From the NCBI GenBank assembly GCA_038501625.1, contig JAZAYU010000085.1:1437693-1501692 (forward strand): a DNA stretch of 64,000 bases. Direction: 5' to 3'. The translations under genes and the position numbers were made by a program. The DNA comes from Corbicula japonica (taxonomy: Eukaryota; Mollusca; Bivalvia; Venerida; Cyrenidae). The notes under the pieces were generated by a model that was not told the origin of the DNA, did not search any database, and saw nothing but the letters and a program-made list of their open reading frames with translations. Below are positions 61,901-64,000 of this stretch, one piece after another (positions within the stretch are counted from its first letter, which is position 1; each line of letters begins with the position of its first letter).

Positions 61901-62695
61901 CAAAATTGGCCACGCCCCAGGGTTCACTTAGTTTACATTGATTTATATAGGAAAACATGAAAAATCATTTTTCTCCGAAACTAATAGGACTAGACCTTAG
62001 ATATTTGGTGTTGAGTATTGTGAAGAGACCCTTTACCAACATTATTTAAATGTTGGCCCTGGGGTCAATATTGGCCCCGCCCCGGGGGCCCTTAATATGT
62101 AAAAAAGGCAATTTTTAAAAATCTTCTTACCTCAAACCTCAATGCCTTAAACTTAGATATTTGGTATGTAGCATTGTCTAGTAGATATAGTTTGTTCAAA
62201 TTATGTCCCCTGGGCCAAAATTGGCCACGCCCCAGGGTTCTCTTAGTTTGCATTGATTTATATAGGAAAACATAAATAATCATTTTTCTCTGACACTAAT
62301 GCGACTAGACCTTAGATATTTCGTGTTGAGTTTTGTAAAGAGACCCTTTACCAGCATTATTTAAATGTAGGCCCTGGAGTAAAGCTGAAAGTACTTTTGT
62401 ACTCAGGTGAGTGATACAGGGCCATCATGGCCCTCTTGTTATACATTTGTCCCTTAATTTTCCGATTTAAATTCACATCAAATGTTTCTTACAGGCCATG
62501 ATTTCTTTTTTTTGTTTTGTAGAGTGAGGTTATTGTCTGAACAATTGTTAAAGGAAAACACTGACCAATCAAAAGTCTTGTTACAAAGTATCAATGAGCA
62601 GTTGGAACCAATCAGAGCGGAGATTGAATCCTGCAAAGGATGCTGGGAGGAAAGCCTGAGCAGAATAGAACGGGCATCGGGGAAAGCTCGCCTAA
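37912..62695 (+). CDS. VEZT: Vezatin, 5' 10 coding exons; gene runs off the window
   Basis: Family role: a transmembrane adherens-junction protein that links the cadherin-catenin complex to myosin VIIa and is needed at epithelial and sensory-cell junctions. Coding exons: 37912-37959, 38405-38527, 38774-38869, 42905-43050, 44516-44815, 47342-47491, 52654-52801, 56831-56912, 58324-58543, 62523-62695. Phases agree, giving 495 residues and one base of the next codon. The best match to human vezatin is LRLIQETELIARGFTLV, then LRK...TDGFAISALKV, and CWEESLSRIER near the end. A hydrophobic stretch at residues ~168-189 (NLVVPLTVLSAVAGFGGLSA) corresponds to the membrane region. The acidic C-terminal third of vezatin is not in the window. 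Exon 6 has a weak donor; the other junctions are sound. Confidence 0.9.
38225..38249 (+). repeat. Poly-C run of about 25 in VEZT intron 1
   Basis: Homopolymer followed by TTCCCCCTCCCC. The exact length is likely uncertain in sequencing. Confidence 0.9.
38405..38527 (+). CDS. VEZT: VEZT coding exon 2
   Basis: Residues 17-57: GSPLYSSLIQGGSIAEEIEF, ending KPAKQTPKQ. Acceptor ATTTTAG, donor CAG|GTTTGT, phase 0 both sides. Confidence 0.88.
38547..38755. repeat. GATC-hairpin MITE copy, diverged
   Basis: GTAGATCCAGATCAGCCTG and GCTTATCTGGATCTACACTG blocks with degenerate ends. Fills most of VEZT intron 2. Confidence 0.65.
38774..38869 (+). CDS. VEZT: VEZT coding exon 3
   Basis: Residues 58-89: ESSDTHRNALLERGKNLASW, then LCSLFIPDTSEI. 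Acceptor GTTTCAG, donor ATA|GTAAGT. The 3' end of the exon plus donor is the founder unit of a tandem array that continues into the intron. Confidence 0.85.
39213..40431 (-). mobile_element. Tc1-like transposon nested in the mariner
   Basis: Inverted ends CACTAGTCAAAAGTTCTAAG and CACTCGTCAAAAGTTCTAAG, continuing TGCACAC, with TA duplications (39211-39212 and 40432-40433). 1,219 bp. A minus-strand frame around 39484-39783 ends TITKLQEAISVQWN, like the C-terminal region of Tc1 transposases, but the upstream catalytic part is not intact. Confidence 0.8.
40660..41265 (-). pseudogene. Mariner transposase remnant
   Basis: Encodes the first catalytic Asp block (VFLD) and the later HQDNAPS / YSPDLAPCDF blocks of mariner DDD transposases. 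Frames are separated by stops and frameshifts, so it is inactive. Confidence 0.85.
42017..42892. repeat. Tandemly duplicated GATC-hairpin MITE region
   Basis: MITE-like stretches at 42017-42197, 42340-42535 and 42640-42892. About 380 bp (from ATATCTAACCAAGAAGTGAA) is repeated, once at 42142 and once at 42523. It adjoins VEZT exon 4. Confidence 0.75.
42201..42309 (+). repeat. 27-bp minisatellite, four copies
   Basis: ATCTAATCCTACCCTTGTTA plus TACATAG, at 42201, 42228, 42255 and 42282. The duplicated block at 42.5 kb has a single copy. Confidence 0.95.
42905..43050 (+). CDS. VEZT: VEZT coding exon 4
   Basis: Residues 90-138: YNRQLIQHLCSSPCLECDDQ, then DFLQFYL and RYWLSKL. Acceptor TCTTTCAG, donor TT|GTAAGTAC (phase 2). 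Weakly conserved; supported by phase and junction quality. Confidence 0.82.
43083..43313. repeat. Foldback element, CAGCCAATCAGATG family, multi-arm
   Basis: Three to four arms of the same palindrome: CATCTGATTGGCTGAAATG, CCATTTCAATCAATCAGG, CAGCCAATCAGATGCTTGAG. Confidence 0.75.
43495..43733. repeat. GATC-hairpin MITE, full copy
   Basis: Starts TGTAACTCCATATG, ends CCATGGAGTAAAGGGTTAA; internal TGTAGATCCTGATCAGATGG. Confidence 0.8.
43906..44333. repeat. Foldback element split by a CAGTGGCGTAGC insertion
   Basis: Left stub GGGCCCAAGATCATAA (43902-43917) and right remainder to TATGATCTTGGGCCC. Between them, 43918-44241 starts CAGTGGCGTAGCTACTA and ends GGCTATGCCCCTG, inverted ends typical of hAT-like MITEs. 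Confidence 0.7.
44516..44815 (+). CDS. VEZT: VEZT coding exon 5 (membrane segment)
   Basis: Residues 138-238. Hydrophobic segment at ~168-189, then a basic stretch, then LRLIQETELIARGFTL, nearly identical to human vezatin. Acceptor TATATTTCAG, donor CT|GTGAGT. Confidence 0.93.
44821..45068. repeat. GATC-hairpin MITE, full copy, abutting the VEZT exon 5 donor
   Basis: Starts TTAACACTTTACTCC four bases after the donor GT; hairpin GATCAGCCGGCACATCCGTG; ends GGAGGAAAGGGTTAA. Confidence 0.88.
45065..46150. repeat. GATC-hairpin MITE copy split by a pogo-like element
   Basis: GTTAACAATTTACTCCATA (45065-45084) resumes at 45945 with TAGATGGTTTTTTTTG and CAGTGTAAACCAGATCAG. Confidence 0.7.
45085..45944. 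mobile_element. Pogo-like MITE, TA target site
   Basis: Ends CAGTCGAATTGCAATATCTC and, inverted, CAGTGGAATTGCGATAACTC; TA on both sides. Inner GACTTCGAG-type repeats (TTCGAGTTATCGCGAC, TTTCGAGTTATTGTG). No transposase. Confidence 0.8.
46564..46980. repeat. CAGGGTCTATTTAAT inverted-repeat element
   Basis: CAGGGTCTATTTAAT at 46564 and again at 46941, inverted ATTAAATAGACCCTG at 46966. The right pair forms a 40-bp hairpin. No target duplication found. Confidence 0.55.
47200..47322. repeat. GATC-hairpin MITE half copy upstream of VEZT exon 6
   Basis: GTGCAGATCCTGATCATATG...GGCTGATCTGGATCTACACT, then ATATGGAGGAAAGGCTTAA, 20 bp before the acceptor. Confidence 0.75.
47342..47491 (+). CDS. VEZT: VEZT coding exon 6
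   Basis: Residues 238-288: VSQRMPLSRLEGGQKDPITR, PALRKLVFCVTRQGVELYRD, then MTKQMLE. Donor AAAT|GTATCC is weak. It is chosen because joining to exon 7 gives LEICPLSAVID and a gap-free alignment to human vezatin from LRK to ALKV. Without splicing, the frame reads 11 more codons to TGA at 47523-47525. Confidence 0.8.
47620..48260 (-). mobile_element. Pearl-like element, ATGCCCCTG end, with telomere-like repeats
   Basis: TTTTTATGCCCCTGAAGGGAGGC, then CCGTCCGTCGCGTCCGTCCG, then three ~155-bp units (GAAACCGCTTGAGGGATTTC). (CCCTAA)n runs at 47970-47992 and 48119-48135. The far end is unclear. Confidence 0.7.
48839..50098 (-). mobile_element. Pearl-like element with mismatched end families
   Basis: The low end is GCTCCCC...CGGGGGAGCATATAG, of the CGGGGAGC family. 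The high end is AGGTGAGCGATAAAGGGCC, then CATCATGGCCCTCTTGTTT, of the GGTGAGC family. Units of about 150-160 bp, several with CCAAGGTCAAGGTCACTGTT. Confidence 0.75.
50361..52118 (-). mobile_element. Pearl-like element, ATCCCCCCG family, ~156-bp array
   Basis: Low end ATCCCCCCGCC...GGCGAGGGGGAT, then CGTCCGTGCGTCCGTCCGTC. High end CGGCGGGGGGATTTAACCAT, then ACATGGCTCTTGTTTT. About ten units; GTCCGGAGCATAAG recurs at 50437, 50593, 50749 and 50905 (156 bp). Confidence 0.9.
52654..52801 (+). CDS. VEZT: VEZT coding exon 7
   Basis: Residues 288-337: SYLAYEPLQSYGPCLQINL, then SITDGFAISALK. TDGF-x-x-x-ALKV is a vezatin hallmark. Acceptor TATGTATAG, donor AAAG|GTTGCA. Confidence 0.9.
52930..53127. 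mobile_element. CAGGGC...GCCCTG inverted-end element (hAT-like, 198 bp)
   Basis: Ends CAGGGCTTTTCTT and AAAAAAAAGCCCTG, flanked by TCATT (52925-52929 and 53128-53132), a possible 5-bp target duplication. Internal GGAAGGGGCCCATG occurs twice. Confidence 0.75.
53183..56216. mobile_element. Long-arm foldback transposon
   Basis: Inverted arms of about 590 bp: left arm 53183-54720 (interrupted by the element at 53371-54320), right arm 55630-56216. Ends CAGGGGGTCCAACGTATTTG and its near-complement CAAATACGTTGGACCTCCTG, flanked by GTAAA (53178-53182 and 56217-56221). The middle (54720-55630) has repeats of AGAGGTGCACCTCTA type. No transposase seen. Confidence 0.85.
53371..54320 (-). mobile_element. 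Pearl-like element, GGTGAGC family, inside the foldback arm
   Basis: Low end TTTTAGCTCACCTGTCACAT, hairpin (TGTCACATAGTGACA), GTCCGTCCATCGTCCGTCCG. High end GACAGGTGAGCGATTTAGGG, CCTCTTGTTT. About five alternating units with ACTAGGTCAAATTA and CTTCAAACTTGGTCAGAATG. Confidence 0.88.
56448..56738. repeat. GATC-hairpin MITE copy and fragment
   Basis: 56448-56610 (AACCCTTTACCCCATGGGA..., TGTAGATCCTGATCAGACGG), plus 56703-56738 (TTAACCCTGTCTGATCAGG). Confidence 0.7.
56745..56810. repeat. Half foldback element, CAGCCAATCAGATG family
   Basis: CATTTCAGCCAATCAGATG...CTCAGTTTTATAACCTTGAG; one arm only, 20 bp before the exon 8 acceptor. Confidence 0.7.
56831..56912 (+). CDS. VEZT: VEZT coding exon 8
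   Basis: Residues 338-365: GMNHLFSLHQSEMIKALSLL, then QHDRLQQ. Corresponds to the helical segment after ALKV in vezatin. Acceptor TATTTCAG, donor CAAG|GTACAT. Confidence 0.84.
57010..57200. repeat. GATC-hairpin MITE, degenerate copy
   Basis: GTGCTGATCTGGTCAGCCTG...CAGTGTAGATCCAGATCAG with eroded ends. Confidence 0.55.
57555..57816 (-). mobile_element. Minimal pearl-like element, GGCGACACA family
   Basis: Low end TTTTTTGTCGCCTGCGATAG and GGATCCTATAGG; high end CAACACATGTGTTCCATGG, then ATTCTAGTTT. Only about one tandem unit, so it is the smallest copy of this family here. Confidence 0.75.
58115..58285. repeat. Two tandem hairpins upstream of VEZT exon 9
   Basis: AAAGAAATTAGAAATGCAAC then inverted GTTGCGTTTCTAATTTCTTT, the pair repeated at ~94-bp spacing (58115-58189, 58209-58285). 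The second copy is nearly perfect. It ends 38 bp before the exon. Confidence 0.88.
58324..58543 (+). CDS. VEZT: VEZT coding exon 9
   Basis: Residues 365-438: LSDPRLLPLLKSLTLSLDEW, then DIYVAMHSLDLHLQAAL, matching NVHTAVRSLQLHLKALL of human vezatin. Acceptor TTTCAG, donor AAG|GTAAAT. Two palindromic hairpins lie just upstream. Confidence 0.9.
58552..58783. repeat. GATC-hairpin MITE copy abutting the VEZT exon 9 donor
   Basis: Starts AATCCTTTATTCCACGGAC eight bases into the intron; GTAGATCCGAGTCAGATGG; ends AAAAGGTTAA. Confidence 0.75.
58860..59104. repeat. GATC-hairpin MITE, full copy
   Basis: TTTAACCCTATAGTCCATG...CTATGAAGGGTTAAA; both GATC hairpins present. Confidence 0.85.
59108..59254. 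repeat. Foldback element, CAGCCAATCAGATG family, near-perfect
   Basis: About 145-bp palindrome: CTCAAATCTCAAGCATCTGA / TCAGATGCTTGAGATTTGAG around GGCAACCAGTTGCC. Confidence 0.92.
59255..59400. repeat. GATC-hairpin MITE fragment
   Basis: TTTTACTTCACAGATATGAC, AGTGTAGATCATG, GGTTATTTCTGATCAAGAGG. Confidence 0.5.
59458..59745 (-). mobile_element. tRNA-derived SINE
   Basis: Minus strand: head with GACGAGTGGTTTAGG (Leu/Ser-like A box) and GTGAGTTCGAGACC (B box), then a conserved-looking body with TGGTTCTACCCAGGTGC and GAGGAGCACCTGGGG on the minus strand, and a tail ending in (AAC)n. No target duplication established. Confidence 0.65.
60100..62440 (-). mobile_element. Pearl-like element, GGTGAGC family, largest array
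   Basis: Low end TTTAGCTCACCTGTCACGAA, then hairpin, GTCCGTCGTGCGTCGTC and X-box-like GGTTGCCATGGCAACC (60295-60310). High end GTACTCAGGTGAGTGATACA, then GGGCCATCATGGCCCTCTTG. About 12 units: seven close to the 166-bp consensus (one 12 bp short) and about five diverged (61470-62380). It ends 82 bp before VEZT exon 10. Confidence 0.92.
62523..62695 (+). CDS. VEZT: VEZT coding exon 10
   Basis: Residues 438-496: VRLLSEQLLKENTDQSKVLL, NEQLEPIRAEIESCKGCWEE, SLSRIER. CWEE matches the NNCWEEAISQVD block of human vezatin. Acceptor TTTTGTAG, donor CTAA|GTATGT (phase 1). The next exon is outside the window. Confidence 0.88.
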
Positions 62696-62732
62696 GTATG
62701 TGACTGCATTGTATTACAGGCTGTCAACCAAT

Positions 62733-62845
62733 TCCTATATTCCTATATATCTCCTATATTTCGGATCAGAATCCTATATTCTGAAAAGCCTCCTATATTC
62801 CTATATTTCTCCTATATTTTTATGTATATTCTTATATTTTTAGTA
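62733..62845 (+). repeat. CCTATATTT low-complexity repeat
   Basis: CCTATATT or CTTATATTT occurs about ten times just after exon 10. Confidence 0.7.
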
Positions 62846-62864
62846 TTTGTTTTTTGCCGATAAA

Positions 62865-63505
62865 TGAAGAGAGTAAATATTGCTTTGATACTGCTTTTGC
62901 TTTCTTCTTTTTTTCAAGAACAAAACTAAACTATTAAATTGGTGAAAACTTGGGGGATGGCATTTACCTAAGTTTAAATCTGATTCTCTAACAACTTTGT
63001 AGCAGGTTTCTTTGTATTAAGGCTTATCTAACAAAAACAAATTTTCACTTCTATGCAGAATTCTTGTTGCAGTTGCAACCAATTGCAAAAAATGTTAAAG
63101 ATCATAAAATTTTATTCACCAACTGCAAGGACTAGAGAGCTTATATTATGGTATGGTGTATGTGGTTGTCTAAAATGTGAAGATGGACCCTGGGAAAAAC
63201 ATGCTTGACTGTGAACAAGAATTCTTCAGCTGACTTTTGTGGTCAGTTTTCCAGTTTCAAATGAGTGTTATCAAACTCTGTTGGAAAGGAGTGTATGCAA
63301 AAGAAGCAAAAGAAGGTGTCTTTACAAAAACAATACAATTCAAAAGGCAGAGTCAAATAAAGGGAGGTAATAACAACAATATTGTTTAAAAATTTGCAAC
63401 AACTTTTTTTTCATTAAAATGAGATAACTTTAAAATGTTTTTATTAGCCTAGGATAATCTGCAAAATATTTGCATAGTTTCCTAAAATTATTGTGTTTTT
63501 TTATA
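62865..63505 (-). repeat. Dispersed repeat X (inverted copy)
   Basis: Reverse complement of 19600-20221 with scattered differences; both ends of the match are visible (AAGAGAGTAAATATTGC side and CCTAAAATTATTGTG side). Confidence 0.8.
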
Positions 63506-64000
63506 GAACCACATACTAGAATGATAAAAGTTAAATTTATGTTAAACTTCAATGAGCTTTAAAGGTATACTCAACAAAAATAAAAACTATCCACTTTCCT
63601 ATTTTAAATTTTGTAAAATTTGAAAACGAAAACTCAAAATTCTATATGTGTACACATTTGCTTTTATGTTATCATTGCAAAGGGATGAAGTTTTTTTTAT
63701 AATCTGCAGCCACAACTTAGTTATCTTTCCCTTTGTTAAAATAAGGGTTTCGGTAAAATGTCAGTGATTGTTTAAAATATTCACATTTATTTGAATAATA
63801 TCACTTTCTTTACCTCTTGTGGAAAAATAAAATAACAAAATAGTCATCAATAACACAACTGGTCCTCGATTAACAACACTAGAAATTCCAACCATTTCCA
63901 ATTACCTCCCTTTAAATTGAATATGTAGTGTTTTGTAATCCATGGTTAATTATTATTCGATTGGCAGTTCCTCAGGTCTTGGTGTGGAAGTTTTTATTCA
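63506..64000. other. VEZT intron 10, no recognised feature
   Basis: AT-rich, with no exon matching the remaining vezatin sequence. Confidence 0.35.

Overview
The window is eukaryotic and AT-rich, with spliced genes in canonical GT-AG introns and about half of its length in repeats. It is most likely a bivalve mollusc. The repeat landscape supports this: pearl-like elements built of ~150-166 bp tandem units with a GGACGGACGG tract near one end, very numerous small MITEs, and tRNA-derived SINEs. The species cannot be fixed from sequence alone.

Two conserved genes lie head to head. EDEM1 (ER degradation-enhancing alpha-mannosidase-like, GH47) is on the minus strand, with 12 coding exons from 37528 down to the stop at 4385. 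They splice in frame into a complete 574-residue protein. VEZT (vezatin, an adherens-junction membrane protein) is on the plus strand, with 10 coding exons from 37912 to 62695 giving 495 in-frame residues. Its C-terminal part lies beyond the window. The start codons are 383 bp apart, so the genes probably share a bidirectional promoter. That interval holds a TGACGTG element (XBP1/ATF6-type) and a CCGGAAGT ETS core.

Layout: 1-4384 is sequence 3' of EDEM1, with a foldback element and a pearl-like element. 4385-37528 is EDEM1 and its repeat-filled introns. 37529-37911 is the shared promoter. 37912-64000 is VEZT. The introns hold five main classes: (i) pearl-like tandem-repeat elements of several end families (GGTGAGC, TCGAATAGTCGAG, GGCGACACA, CGGGGAGC, CCGGGGGCAT, ATCCCCCCG); (ii) about 30 copies of a ~240 bp MITE made of two GATC-rich hairpins; (iii) palindromic foldback elements; (iv) terminal-inverted-repeat DNA transposons of hAT, mariner, Tc1, pogo and TTAA types, many nested; (v) three SINEs plus degenerate tRNA-like modules.

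The most notable signals are the UPR-type site shared by an ERAD gene and a junction gene; three separate tandem duplications of exon-intron boundaries; a palindromic CCATGG minisatellite inside a TTAA-flanked element; exact 166-bp arrays that carry perfect RFX X-box palindromes; and other arrays with phased nuclear-receptor half-sites.
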